Shown here in pieces: positions 25,874 to 34,077 of a DNA stretch of 43,679 nt. Position 1 is the stretch's first letter, and every line of letters starts with the position of its first letter. The notes beneath the pieces are model-generated. The model saw only the letters and a program-made list of their open reading frames with translations. It was not told the DNA's origin and made no database searches. Made by a program: the position numbers and the translations under genes. Location: positions 1 to 43,679 of the forward strand of contig DULL01000108.1 of the NCBI GenBank assembly GCA_012840395.1. The letters are read 5' to 3'. The DNA is from Clostridiaceae bacterium. Lineage in GTDB: Bacteria; Bacillota; Clostridia; Acetivibrionales; DULL01.

Positions 25874-26497
25874 GTGGAAGAACTTGAAAAAAAACTTTTG
25901 GACAGAGCTAAAAATGGGGATGTAGTGGCCTTTGAAGAGTTAATTGAAAAACATCAAAAAAAGGTATTTAATTTGGCTTTAAGAATGCTTGGCAATCATG
26001 AAGATGCATATGACATTGCCCAGGAAGTATTTATTAAGGTATATAAGGCTATAAAAAACTTTAAGGAAGAGTCCTCTTTTTCAACATGGATTTATAGAAT
26101 TGCCACCAATACATGCCTTGATGAATTGAGAAGAAGAAAAAATAAAAACATTGTATATATAGATGAAGATATTAAATCCGAAGATAGTGACATGAAACGG
26201 CAATTAGAAGATAGCGGTCCTACTCCAGATTTAATAACTGAAAAGAAAGAAATAAAGAGAATAATCTATAATGCCATAGAAAAACTACCGGATCAGCATA
26301 AATCAGCCTTGATATTAAGGGATATTCAGGGATTTAGTTATGAGGAGATAGCAAGGATATTAGAGTGTCCTGAAGGTACGGTTAAATCCCGGATAAACAG
26401 AGGAAGAAAAACATTGAAGGAGATGCTTGAAAAAAAGCTGGAACTTATCGACGGATATTACGTCAAATCAGATAAAAAGGAGGTGCGGATAAGATGA
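25874..26497 (+). CDS. ECF sigma factor, SigW-like
   Basis: A 207-residue extracytoplasmic-function sigma factor. Region 2 is clear (FEELIEKHQKKVFNLALRML, DAYDIAQEVFIKVYKAI, FSTWIYRIATNTCLDELRRRK) and region 4 has the helix-turn-helix YEEIARILECPEGTVKSRINRGR. The GTG at 25874 is preferred because AAGGAGGGGAGAGG ends about seven bases upstream; the frame extends to 25790 but with no sigma similarity. It overlaps the next gene by four bases (ATGA), the usual coupling of a sigma factor with its anti-sigma factor. Target promoters cannot be read from this window. Confidence 0.93.
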   Translation: MEELEKKLLDRAKNGDVVAFEELIEKHQKKVFNLALRMLGNHEDAYDIAQEVFIKVYKAIKNFKEESSFSTWIYRIATNTCLDELRRRKNKNIVYIDEDIKSEDSDMKRQLEDSGPTPDLITEKKEIKRIIYNAIEKLPDQHKSALILRDIQGFSYEEIARILECPEGTVKSRINRGRKTLKEMLEKKLELIDGYYVKSDKKEVRIR

Positions 26498-27573
26498 ATT
26501 GTGCTAAAGTAAATATGCTAATGTTTGATTATATAGATAATCAACTTGATTATCAGCAACGTAGCCAATTTGAAGAGCACCTTAAAAATTGCAGTTCATG
26601 CAGAGATGAACTGTATAAATATGAATTAATAATAGGATTGTGTAAGGATATTGAAGAAGAGGAACTTCCATCAGATTTTAAAGCTAAATTGCATGAAAGG
26701 TTAATAAATGAAAGTAATAATAAAATAGATTTTTCCAGAAAATCCTTATTCAGCAGTAAATATATTAAGACATTTACTGCACTGGCTGCAGGATTGCTTT
26801 TAGTAATACTTTTCAGAGGAGTATTTCTTAACCAGTATATATTTAATACAAAGGTAAAAATGGATGATTCATCCGGTAAACTTTCATCTGCGGCTTATTC
26901 AGCCTCAGTAAGCCAGGAAGAGCCAAATGTTGCAGAAGATTCTGCAATGGAGGCAGATAATTCTGGTAATGAGTTTTTTATTATGGCAGAGGGAGAAGTA
27001 ATGCAACATTCTGCAGCCACTACAGATTCTGCCCGGTCTTTTGTAGAAAGAGGCATGTCAGCGACAACCAAGAGTGGTGAAGGGGCCGCCGATGAGAGCA
27101 TTACCACTGTAGATATAGTATTGAAGTTAGATAACGCAGATTCCAGATTTGAAGATTTAAGGCTTTTTATCATGGATAACGGTGCTGAACCCGTGGAAAA
27201 AGAAGAGGACATAAAAAAGGAAGAGAACAGCGATAAAAGTGATGCATTGCAGCAGTATTCAATCTGTACCGGACCAACGCAAAAATATAATGTTATCAAT
27301 GCAAAAGTGCCGGATATGTTATATGACAGCTTAATGGAGAAACTTACAAAAAGATATGGTACTGAAAACTTAATTATTGAGAATATTAACTCCCAGGATA
27401 TTGCTCCCTTGAAGAAAGCTCTGACTGACACATTGAATAATATTGATAAAGAATACAAAAATGCTCAGGATATCGATGTAATGAAACAATCTATAAGAGA
27501 TGAAATTGAGAAGTTAGTCTTTAATGCAGGTTATATGTATATTAACGTAAAGGTCGTTGAAAAAGAAGAATAA
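26494..27573 (+). CDS. Membrane anti-sigma factor with zinc-finger and DUF4349-like C-terminus
   Basis: The 359-residue protein has an N-terminal anti-sigma zinc domain (zf-HC2 type) with Cys3, His29, Cys33 and Cys36, one membrane segment (about 90-112) and a long extracellular part resembling DUF4349, with coiled coil near the end. It should bind and hold the upstream sigma factor at the membrane until an envelope signal. The start overlaps the sigma gene by ATGA and AAGGAGGTG lies upstream. It ends 86 bases before a terminator. The signal sensed is unknown. Confidence 0.88.
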   Translation: MNCAKVNMLMFDYIDNQLDYQQRSQFEEHLKNCSSCRDELYKYELIIGLCKDIEEEELPSDFKAKLHERLINESNNKIDFSRKSLFSSKYIKTFTALAAGLLLVILFRGVFLNQYIFNTKVKMDDSSGKLSSAAYSASVSQEEPNVAEDSAMEADNSGNEFFIMAEGEVMQHSAATTDSARSFVERGMSATTKSGEGAADESITTVDIVLKLDNADSRFEDLRLFIMDNGAEPVEKEEDIKKEENSDKSDALQQYSICTGPTQKYNVINAKVPDMLYDSLMEKLTKRYGTENLIIENINSQDIAPLKKALTDTLNNIDKEYKNAQDIDVMKQSIRDEIEKLVFNAGYMYINVKVVEKEE

Positions 27574-27586
27574 TAAAAAAAGGAAT

Positions 27587-27657
27587 AGATGAATTGCTAT
27601 ATAAAAACTAGAGTAGGAACTATCAGATGTGAGTCTTGTGTTTAAGATATGTCATTT
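27587..27657 (+). ncRNA. IS200/IS605 right-end / omega-RNA-like repeat, copy 2 (diverged)
   Basis: Bases 27587-27600 are identical to 11733-11746, and similarity continues to about 27642. As in copy 1, TGAAG follows (27657-27661) and then a hairpin, but the hairpin is a different sequence (27660-27687) and works as a terminator. Shared core with a changed but still paired 3' hairpin suggests selection on RNA structure or independent decay. No tnpB is present. Confidence 0.45.
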
Positions 27658-27658
27658 G

Positions 27659-27691
27659 AAGAACAGGTCATATGGACGCCTGTTCTTTTTT
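27659..27691 (+). terminator. Terminator after the sigma/anti-sigma operon
   Basis: AAGAACAGG (27659-27667) pairs with CCTGTTCTT (27679-27687), with T's continuing to 27691. It is a strong Rho-independent terminator. It occupies the same place as the 3' hairpin in the omega-RNA-like copy 1. Confidence 0.85.
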
Positions 27692-27793
27692 CGTGTAGAA
27701 TAAACCATATAGGATAAAATAATAATTAAGATATGCTTTTTATGTATATAATAGGACATTAATAAATGAAGGTTATCGATTGGGGATATACTT

Positions 27794-30484
27794 ATGAAAA
27801 ATGGGAAATTAATGCTGGTAGATGGTAATAGTATACTCAACAGGGCATTTTACGCTCTGAAGGGAGGGAGTATGCTTGCTACTTCAGATGGTACATATGT
27901 TAATGGTGTATATGGTTTCATTAATATTCTTTATAAGTATATGGAGGAAGAAAAACCAGATTACCTGGGAGTGGCTTTTGATTTGAAAGGTCCAACCTTC
28001 CGCCATAAAGAGTTCTCGGACTATAAGGCAAACAGAAAAGGTATGCCGGAAGAATTAGCCATGCAGGTCCCTATAATAAAAGAAGTGCTTGATTGTATGA
28101 ATATTAAAAGATTGGAATATGAAGGTTTTGAAGCCGATGATATACTGGGGTCAGTATCCCGGTGTGCTGAAGAACAGGGACTGGAAGTTGTAATACTGAC
28201 AGGGGACAGGGACTCTCTGCAGTTGGCTTCGGAGACCACCAGAATTAAGCTTCCTGTTACAAGAGGAAAATCAACTGATACCGAAGAATATGATTATAAC
28301 AAAGTAATAGAACGATATGGAATAACGCCTTCACAATTTATAGATGTTAAAGGCCTTATGGGAGATCCTTCGGATAATATTCCAGGTGTACCGGGTATTG
28401 GTGAAAAAACAGCCTTGGAACTTATAAAAACTTACGGAAGTATTGATAATGTATTTAATAATATTGATAATATAAAAAAGCCCAGTATCAGAAAAAATCT
28501 TATTGAATATAAAGAACAGGCTTTTTTAAGCAGAAAATTAGCATGCATAGACAGGCAAATGCCGCAATTATGCAAGATAGAAGAATTAAAGATTAAAGAA
28601 TTTAATAATGAAAGACTGTATAAATTATTCACCCGGCTTGAATTTAAAAGTATGATTGAAAAATTCGGGCTTGAAGAAAAAGTTTCTTCAGAAGCACCAA
28701 AAATTGAATTATGGGTTGTTAATCATTCAGATGACTTGATTTCCCTAAAAAAAAGAATAATAGAGTCAGGGATGTTTTCAATATTTCCTCTTATTGACAG
28801 AATCAATAATTTTGAATCTAAAATTATTGGGGCAGGTATCTCCTGTGACGAGGATAAAGCATGTTATATAAGCCTAAACGGGAACTTAAAGGAAGATGAT
28901 TTTTTAATTAATTTTAAAGACATATTAGAAAACGAAAATATTAAAAAAATCGGTCATGACTTAAAAAGTCTTCTGGTCTATCTTAAGAAAAAGGATATAG
29001 AATTAAAAGGACTTGCCTTTGATACTATGATTGCAGCATATTTAATAAATCCTTCAAGGGATACATATACAGTATCAGAGTTGGCAGGAGAGTATCTGGA
29101 AAGTACAATAACATCCGTTGAAGACCTGGCAGGAAAGGGAAAAAACTTTGTACATTTTTCAAATATGAAAACAGAAATAATTTCTCCTGCCGCAGCAGCC
29201 TATGCAGATGCTATACTGAAGCTTTATCCCAGGCTTGATTCTCTGATTATCCAATGCAATCAGAGAGAATTGTATTACGAGATAGAGCTTCCTCTTGTCG
29301 AAGTGTTGGCAGATATGGAGAACTGGGGATTCAAGATTGATACTGAAAAGTTAAAGAAACTTTCTGGTGAATTGCAGGAAAAGATTGATTTACTTACTCA
29401 AGAAATATATATGCTGGCAGGCGAGCAGTTTAATATTAATTCAACCAAACAGTTAGGGGTAATACTGTTTGAAAAGCTTAAACTGCCTATACTGAAAAAA
29501 ACAAAAACTGGTTATTCAACTGATGCAGAAGTGCTTGAAGAGCTATCTGACCGTCATGAGATTGTATCAAAAATACTGGAATACAGACAATTGGTAAAAC
29601 TTAAATCCACTTATGTGGATGGATTGCTGCCATTGATTAATCCATATACAGGAAGAATACATTCCAGTTTTAATCAAACTGTCACTTCAACAGGAAGAAT
29701 AAGCAGTACAGAACCAAATTTGCAAAATATTCCTATAAAGCTTGTAGCAGGCAGGGAAATAAGAAAGGTATTTATACCTGACGGAGATGAATATATATTA
29801 TCAGATGCAGATTATTCTCAGATAGAGCTAAGGGTACTTGCCCATATTACCGGGGATGAGAACATGATTAAAGCTTTTGTCAACAATGAGGATATTCATA
29901 CATCTACTGCGGCCAGTGTTTTTGGGGTACCCATTAAAAAGGTCACGCCCATTATGAGATCAAACGCAAAGGCAGTTAATTTCGGAATAGTATATGGAAT
30001 AAGTGATTTCAGCCTTGCCAAGGATTTAGGTATTACCAGGAAAGAAGCTAGAAGATACATTGACGGGTATCTGAGCAGATATCCAAAGGTTAAACAGTAT
30101 ATGCATGATATTGTTGCCGAAGCTTCAGAAAAAGGATATGTGACAACATTATTTAACAGAAGACGATATCTTCCTGAATTAAAGTCAAAGAATTATACTA
30201 TCAGGTCTTTTGGCGAAAGGGTCGCACTGAATGCCCCCATCCAGGGAAGTGCTGCAGATATTATTAAAATTGCAATGGTGAAGGTATACAAAGAATTAAA
30301 GGCCAGACATTTGCGTTCAAGGCTGATTCTGCAAGTACACGATGAGCTTATTGTAGAAACTCATATAAATGAAAAAGAAGAAGTTGAAGATATAATAAAG
30401 GAATGTATGGAAAACGCAGCAATACTGAAAGTGCCGTTGGTTGTTGAGGTAAAGACCGGAAAGAGCTGGTTTGAGACCAAGTAG
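27794..30484 (+). CDS. polA: DNA polymerase I
   Basis: PolA fills gaps and removes RNA primers in replication and repair. The 896-residue protein has a 5'-3' exonuclease domain (about 1-290; EGFEADDILG, GDRDSLQL, GLMGDPSDNIPGVPGIGEKTA), a degenerate 3'-5' exonuclease-like domain (about 305-480) and a polymerase domain with motif A DADYSQIELRV (Asp673), motif B RSNAKAVNFGIVYG and motif C QVHDELIVE. The DxE metal motif expected at the start of the proofreading domain is not seen (FSIFPLIDR instead), so proofreading is probably lost, as in Bacillus PolA. GGGGATA precedes the ATG. It heads a polA-coaE-slt unit. Confidence 0.97.
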   Translation: MKNGKLMLVDGNSILNRAFYALKGGSMLATSDGTYVNGVYGFINILYKYMEEEKPDYLGVAFDLKGPTFRHKEFSDYKANRKGMPEELAMQVPIIKEVLDCMNIKRLEYEGFEADDILGSVSRCAEEQGLEVVILTGDRDSLQLASETTRIKLPVTRGKSTDTEEYDYNKVIERYGITPSQFIDVKGLMGDPSDNIPGVPGIGEKTALELIKTYGSIDNVFNNIDNIKKPSIRKNLIEYKEQAFLSRKLACIDRQMPQLCKIEELKIKEFNNERLYKLFTRLEFKSMIEKFGLEEKVSSEAPKIELWVVNHSDDLISLKKRIIESGMFSIFPLIDRINNFESKIIGAGISCDEDKACYISLNGNLKEDDFLINFKDILENENIKKIGHDLKSLLVYLKKKDIELKGLAFDTMIAAYLINPSRDTYTVSELAGEYLESTITSVEDLAGKGKNFVHFSNMKTEIISPAAAAYADAILKLYPRLDSLIIQCNQRELYYEIELPLVEVLADMENWGFKIDTEKLKKLSGELQEKIDLLTQEIYMLAGEQFNINSTKQLGVILFEKLKLPILKKTKTGYSTDAEVLEELSDRHEIVSKILEYRQLVKLKSTYVDGLLPLINPYTGRIHSSFNQTVTSTGRISSTEPNLQNIPIKLVAGREIRKVFIPDGDEYILSDADYSQIELRVLAHITGDENMIKAFVNNEDIHTSTAASVFGVPIKKVTPIMRSNAKAVNFGIVYGISDFSLAKDLGITRKEARRYIDGYLSRYPKVKQYMHDIVAEASEKGYVTTLFNRRRYLPELKSKNYTIRSFGERVALNAPIQGSAADIIKIAMVKVYKELKARHLRSRLILQVHDELIVETHINEKEEVEDIIKECMENAAILKVPLVVEVKTGKSWFETK

Positions 30485-30503
30485 GGGGGATGCCATTCAA
30501 ATG

Positions 30504-30530
30504 TTCCGATATAATTACATAACATCGGAA
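30504..30530 (+). other. Hairpin between polA and coaE
   Basis: TTCCGAT (30504-30510) and ATCGGAA (30524-30530) form a 7-bp stem with a 13-base loop. No T-run follows, so it is not a terminator. It may stabilise or separate parts of the polA-coaE transcript. Confidence 0.4.
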
Positions 30531-30570
30531 AGATGAGTTGAACTAAAATTATTTTGTGGAGGAAAGGATT

Positions 30571-31176
30571 TTGAGGATTATAGGCGTTACAGGCGGTATA
30601 GGAAGTGGGAAAAGCACAGTTTCCAGGATTTTAGAGGATCTGGGGGCTGTAGTAATTGATGCAGATAAAATTTCAAGGGAGGTTACATCTCCTGGTGAAC
30701 AAGCTTTTAATGAGATTGTAAACTGTTTTGGAGAGGAATATATAGGACAAAATGGCCAATTAGACAGGAAAAAGCTTGCTGCTTTGGTCTTTAGCCACCC
30801 AGATAAACTCAAATTATTAAATAGCATTACCCATAAACATATAATTGACAGAATATTAAAAATGATAGATGCAAAAGCTAAGGAAGGATATAATGGAGTA
30901 ATTGCAATTGATGCTCCAATTCCGGTAGAACATGGTTTTCTGGATACTGTTGATGAAGTATGGGTTGTTGATGCTGAAAGAGATGTAAGGATAAAGAGAA
31001 TTATGGAACGAAGTAATATGTCCTATGAAGAAGCTGTAAGCAGGATTAATTCCCAGATTGCTCAGTCAGATTATTTGGCTGTTGCCAATGAAGTAATTGA
31101 AAACAATGGAAGTGTAGAAGAGTTAGAACAAAAGGTAGTAAAATTGTATTTTTCAAAGAGTGAAAACAGAAAGTAA
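30571..31176 (+). CDS. coaE: Dephospho-CoA kinase
   Basis: CoaE phosphorylates dephospho-CoA, the last step of coenzyme A synthesis. The 201-residue protein starts MRIIGVTGGIGSGKSTVSRI with an intact P-loop, followed by VIDADKISREV and DAPIPVEHGF. TTG at 30571 is chosen: GGAGGAAAGG (30558-30567) is its ribosome site, whereas the in-frame GTG at 30556 overlaps that site. Adjacency to polA is common in Firmicutes. Confidence 0.95.
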   Translation: MRIIGVTGGIGSGKSTVSRILEDLGAVVIDADKISREVTSPGEQAFNEIVNCFGEEYIGQNGQLDRKKLAALVFSHPDKLKLLNSITHKHIIDRILKMIDAKAKEGYNGVIAIDAPIPVEHGFLDTVDEVWVVDAERDVRIKRIMERSNMSYEEAVSRINSQIAQSDYLAVANEVIENNGSVEELEQKVVKLYFSKSENRK

Positions 31177-31219
31177 TGTTACTATTATTAAAGTGATATT
31201 CTGATATTTAGGTGATACT

Positions 31220-31780
31220 TTGAATAGATTAATTATAAAAGTTTTTAAAGGTATGCTGTTAGTTTTGGCAGCAGCCCTGGTAATCGTGTTTGCCATTGAG
31301 TATACTGCAAAAAGAATTTTTCCGCTAAAATTCCAGGGATTTGTAATTGAATATTCCAGGCAGCATAACATAGATCCTTTTTTAGTATATGCAATAATAA
31401 AGGCGGAAAGCAATTTCAGGCCGGATGCCGTATCCAAAAAGGATGCCCGCGGGCTAATGCAGATTTCCAAGATCACCGGAGAATGGGGAGCCGCTGAACT
31501 AAAGCTGGAGAATTATACGCAGGAAAGTCTGTTTACACCGGAGATAAATATAAAAATAGGCTGCTGGTATTTGAGAAAATTAATGGATGAATTCAATAAT
31601 AATACAGATTTGGTCATTGCCGCTTACAACGGAGGAAGCGGCAATGTTTCCCAATGGCTTAAAAATGAAGAATATAGCATGACAGGTCAGTCACTGAATA
31701 GAATTCCATTCAGAGAAACAGAAACTTTTCTTAAAAGGGTTAAAATATATTATTCTATTTACAAGTTTCTCTATGGATAA
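31220..31780 (+). CDS. Membrane-anchored lytic murein transglycosylase (SLT domain)
   Basis: A 186-residue protein with one N-terminal membrane segment (about 10-30) and a Slt-type lysozyme-like domain. Glu63 in IIKAESNFRPDA is the predicted catalytic acid; ARGLMQIS and AYNGGSGNVSQWL are the other family motifs. It should cleave the MurNAc-GlcNAc bond of peptidoglycan outside the membrane. TTG start with AGGTGA five bases upstream. In Firmicutes such small SLT genes often follow coaE. Confidence 0.92.
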   Translation: MNRLIIKVFKGMLLVLAAALVIVFAIEYTAKRIFPLKFQGFVIEYSRQHNIDPFLVYAIIKAESNFRPDAVSKKDARGLMQISKITGEWGAAELKLENYTQESLFTPEINIKIGCWYLRKLMDEFNNNTDLVIAAYNGGSGNVSQWLKNEEYSMTGQSLNRIPFRETETFLKRVKIYYSIYKFLYG

Positions 31781-31802
31781 CTTACAAAAGCCTGGCCGAA
31801 AG

Positions 31803-31822
31803 CCCATGACTTTGGTCATGGG
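31803..31822. terminator. Hairpin between convergent slt and aroF
   Basis: CCCATGAC (31803-31810) and GTCATGGG (31815-31822) form a perfect 8-bp stem with a TTTG loop, between the ends of two convergent genes. The T-run is poor on both sides, so termination is probably modest. AGCCC-stem-GGGATGAAGGC also resembles the ends of some IS200/IS605 elements; that is inference only. Confidence 0.45.
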
Positions 31823-31830
31823 ATGAAGGC

Positions 31831-32844
31831 TTATATAATTCTGCCTACAGCATTTGCGACGGGTTTTAGTTCTTGCATAAGCTGGGCGAACTTTGAAGGT
31901 CTTAAGGACTGAGCACCGTCGCATAGTGCCTGGCAAGGTTCAGAATGCACTTCAATTATTAGTCCGTCAGCTCCTGTAGCTATGGCTCCCTTTGCCAGGG
32001 CACTTACATATTTCCAGTTTCCGGTGGCATGACTTGGATCCAATACAATTGGAAGATGAGAGTTTTCTTTTATTACAGGTATGGCGCTCATGTCAATGGT
32101 GTTTCTTGTGGCGGTTTCAAAGGTCCGGATTCCTCTTTCACACAAGATAACCTTATGATTGCCGGCAGCCATAATATATTCAGCAGCCATAAGCCATTCC
32201 TCTATTGTGGCAGAAAGCCCCCTTTTGAGCAAAACCGGCTTGCCGGACATGCCTGCCTCCTGTAACAGCCTATAATTGTGCATATTTCTGGCACCAATCT
32301 GAAGGATATCTACATAGGACGATACCAATTCCACATCCCTTGTATCGAGAACCTCGGTAACAAGCTTCAAACCTGTAACTTCTTTAGCTGAGGCCATTAT
32401 TTTCAAACCATCTTCCTGAAGCCCCTGAAAATCATAGGGTGAAGTTCTTGGCTTGAAAGCACCTCCTCTCAAAATTTTAGCTCCTGCTTCTTTTACTTTG
32501 ATTGCAGTTTCCAAAAAAATATTCTCATTTTCAATTGCACATGGACCGGCTATTACAACTACTTCATTATCTCCGACCTTTACACCTTCTATATCTATAA
32601 TACTTGGTATTTGCTTAAACTCACGGCTGGCCAGTTTAAAAGGTTTCATTATAGGTACTATGTTTTCAACACCAGGCATTGATATAATATCCCGTGTATT
32701 TAATAGCCTTTTATCACCGATTGCACCTATTACTGTCTTAACCTGACCGAAAATGGGATGTGTTTTAAAACCAAGTTGAGACAATTTTTTTTCAACATTA
32801 TTTATATCTTCCTTAGTGGCATACTGACTCATTATTACTATCAT
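31831..32844 (-). CDS. aroF: 3-deoxy-7-phosphoheptulonate synthase (DAHP synthase, type I-beta)
   Basis: It condenses phosphoenolpyruvate and erythrose 4-phosphate, the first step of aromatic amino-acid synthesis. The 337-residue protein has an N-terminal ferredoxin-like regulatory domain (about 1-68) and the catalytic barrel with VVIAGPCAIEN, KPRTSPYDFQG, IGARNMHNY, LLKRGLSATIEEW, CERGIRTFETATRN and LPIVLDPSHATG. This architecture is that of Thermotoga-type DAHP synthase, in which the extra domain gives feedback inhibition. AAAGGAGG precedes the ATG at 32844 by seven bases. It is controlled by the T-box leader at 32924-33272. It is the only minus-strand gene here. Confidence 0.96.
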   Translation of the reverse strand: MIVIMSQYATKEDINNVEKKLSQLGFKTHPIFGQVKTVIGAIGDKRLLNTRDIISMPGVENIVPIMKPFKLASREFKQIPSIIDIEGVKVGDNEVVVIAGPCAIENENIFLETAIKVKEAGAKILRGGAFKPRTSPYDFQGLQEDGLKIMASAKEVTGLKLVTEVLDTRDVELVSSYVDILQIGARNMHNYRLLQEAGMSGKPVLLKRGLSATIEEWLMAAEYIMAAGNHKVILCERGIRTFETATRNTIDMSAIPVIKENSHLPIVLDPSHATGNWKYVSALAKGAIATGADGLIIEVHSEPCQALCDGAQSLRPSKFAQLMQELKPVANAVGRII

Positions 32845-32923
32845 AGAAAAACCTCCTTTAGCTATTATCTTTATTAGAATTCAATCAATATTATGTGTAA
32901 TAAATTACAATAGAAAAATTTAT

Positions 32924-33272
32924 AAAAAATAAACTCCTCATCCTATGGGACGAGGAGCATTAATCCACGCGGTACCACCCAAATTGGTGTAAAACCCACT
33001 TTCCATGTACGGGAATTAATCCGATGTACTCGAAATAATCCGATACACTCTTCCTGTAACGGGGAAGTTCCGGCCAGGCCTACTAAAATGTTTCAGCCCG
33101 CAGCTCAAAGGGGAACTTCAGTTGTACTACCTCACCGGGCTCCCACCATCTCCGGCTCGCTTAAGAAGCTTATACACCTACTTTCCCTTTTCATTGCCAT
33201 TAAAATATTTTTAATAATCAGAAGCAGTTTTTTCTCTGCCTCTGTAAGAAGTGAAAAACTTATATTTCGTTG
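32924..33272 (-). promoter_or_regulatory. T-box riboswitch leader of aroF
   Basis: The minus strand carries the T-box sequence GGGTGGTACCGCG (32968-32980), then a terminator stem CTCCTCG/TGAGGAG (32934-32957) with a T-rich run at 32924-32933. The 5' part has the Stem I features AGCGAGCC and GGTGGGAGCC. T-boxes read uncharged tRNA and prevent termination when it binds. The T-box base pairing (UGGU with ACCA) means tRNA discriminator A, which excludes tRNA-Trp. In the specifier loop the sequence GAAGTTC offers GTT (Val) by strict position after GAA, or TTC (Phe), which fits aroF better. Confidence 0.93.
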
Positions 33273-33278
33273 CGATAT

Positions 33279-33307
33279 AACATACCACAGCTGGAGTATA
33301 ATGTCAA
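33279..33307 (-). promoter_or_regulatory. Promoter of the aroF T-box transcript
   Basis: On the minus strand TTGACA (33302-33307) is followed by a 17-base spacer and TATGTT (33279-33284). The -35 box is perfect and the spacing ideal. It lies seven bases from the edge of the MITE-like element at 33314. Confidence 0.75.
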
Positions 33308-33313
33308 GATGAA

Positions 33314-33470
33314 AAGTTAAGAGGACACTCCTTGAAAGTTTAAATGACGCTTCTTTACTAAAGGTTAAGAAAGTGGAAAGGAGTGCCCCTATCCTTTAAA
33401 CCTTGTTCAGTGGGGATTGCAAGCCCCCACTGAATCCCCGGGCGAAGCGAGTTTGCTGTCCCCTTAACTT
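33314..33470. mobile_element. MITE-like element with 14-bp inverted repeats
   Basis: AAGTTAAGAGGACA (33314-33327) and TGTCCCCTTAACTT (33457-33470) are inverted copies matching at 13 of 14 positions and bound a 157-bp element. It holds two internal hairpins: AGGACACTCCTT/AAGGAGTGCCCC (33322-33333 and 33378-33389) and a perfect 10-bp stem TTCAGTGGGG/CCCCACTGAA (33406-33415 and 33425-33434). There is no coding frame. It is probably a non-autonomous mobile element, placed exactly between the divergent aroF and cheW promoters. No target-site duplication is obvious. Confidence 0.6.
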
Positions 33471-33474
33471 GCTA

Positions 33475-33503
33475 TAGATAGATAATGGAATATGTAATAT
33501 AAT
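33475..33503 (+). promoter_or_regulatory. Candidate promoter of cheW-two-component unit
   Basis: TAGATA (33475-33480), a 17-base spacer and a perfect TATAAT (33498-33503). The -35 box is weak and begins five bases after the MITE-like element, so insertion may have shaped this promoter. Confidence 0.4.
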
Positions 33504-33588
33504 GGTACTATAAAAAGAAAGAATCTTCAGATATTTACTAAAAACTTCATGGTGTTTAAAAGGAGATAAACCGAAGGAGGATATGATA

Positions 33589-34077
33589 ATGAAAGATATG
33601 CAGGTTTTATTTTTCAATTTGAATGACAATCAAGTTTTTGGTGTAGATGCGATGCAAATAAAGGAGATTATCAGCTATGATGACATTTATAAAATGGAAG
33701 ATATTCCTGAATTCACGGAAGGTATTGTAAATATTAGAGGAACCGATACCTTAGTTGTTAGCATGAATAAGAAGCTTGGATTTGGGGAAGAAAAAATTAC
33801 TGAAAAAACAAAAATAATAATTGGAAATGGTGGAAACGGGAATCTGGGATTTGTTGTTAATGATGTCCGTGAAGTATTAAACATTGGCGGCCAGAATATT
33901 AAAGCATTGCCAAAGATAGTACTTAACAGTAGCAATTCATACCTGGATTTTATATGTATAAAAGGAGAGGAGTTAGTTTACATAATAAATCTGGATAAAA
34001 TCATGGACAGCAATGAATTAAATGACTTATTGGCAAAATATCAGAACAAGGGGGCTGAGTTTGAGAATGCACAATAA
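33589..34077 (+). CDS. CheW-domain protein
   Basis: A 162-residue single-domain protein with the CheW fold: VLFFNLNDNQVFGVDAMQIKEII at the start, MEDIPEFTEGIVNIRG in the middle and LVYIINLDKI at the end. CheW normally links receptors to the kinase CheA. No cheA, receptor or other chemotaxis gene lies near; instead its end overlaps the start of a PhoB/OmpR-type response regulator. The ATG at 33589 has AAGGAGG eight bases upstream; the in-frame ATG at 33583 is too close to that site. Its partner here is unknown; it may be a scaffold for the downstream kinase or for a remote CheA or chemoreceptor. Confidence 0.88.
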   Translation: MKDMQVLFFNLNDNQVFGVDAMQIKEIISYDDIYKMEDIPEFTEGIVNIRGTDTLVVSMNKKLGFGEEKITEKTKIIIGNGGNGNLGFVVNDVREVLNIGGQNIKALPKIVLNSSNSYLDFICIKGEELVYIINLDKIMDSNELNDLLAKYQNKGAEFENAQ

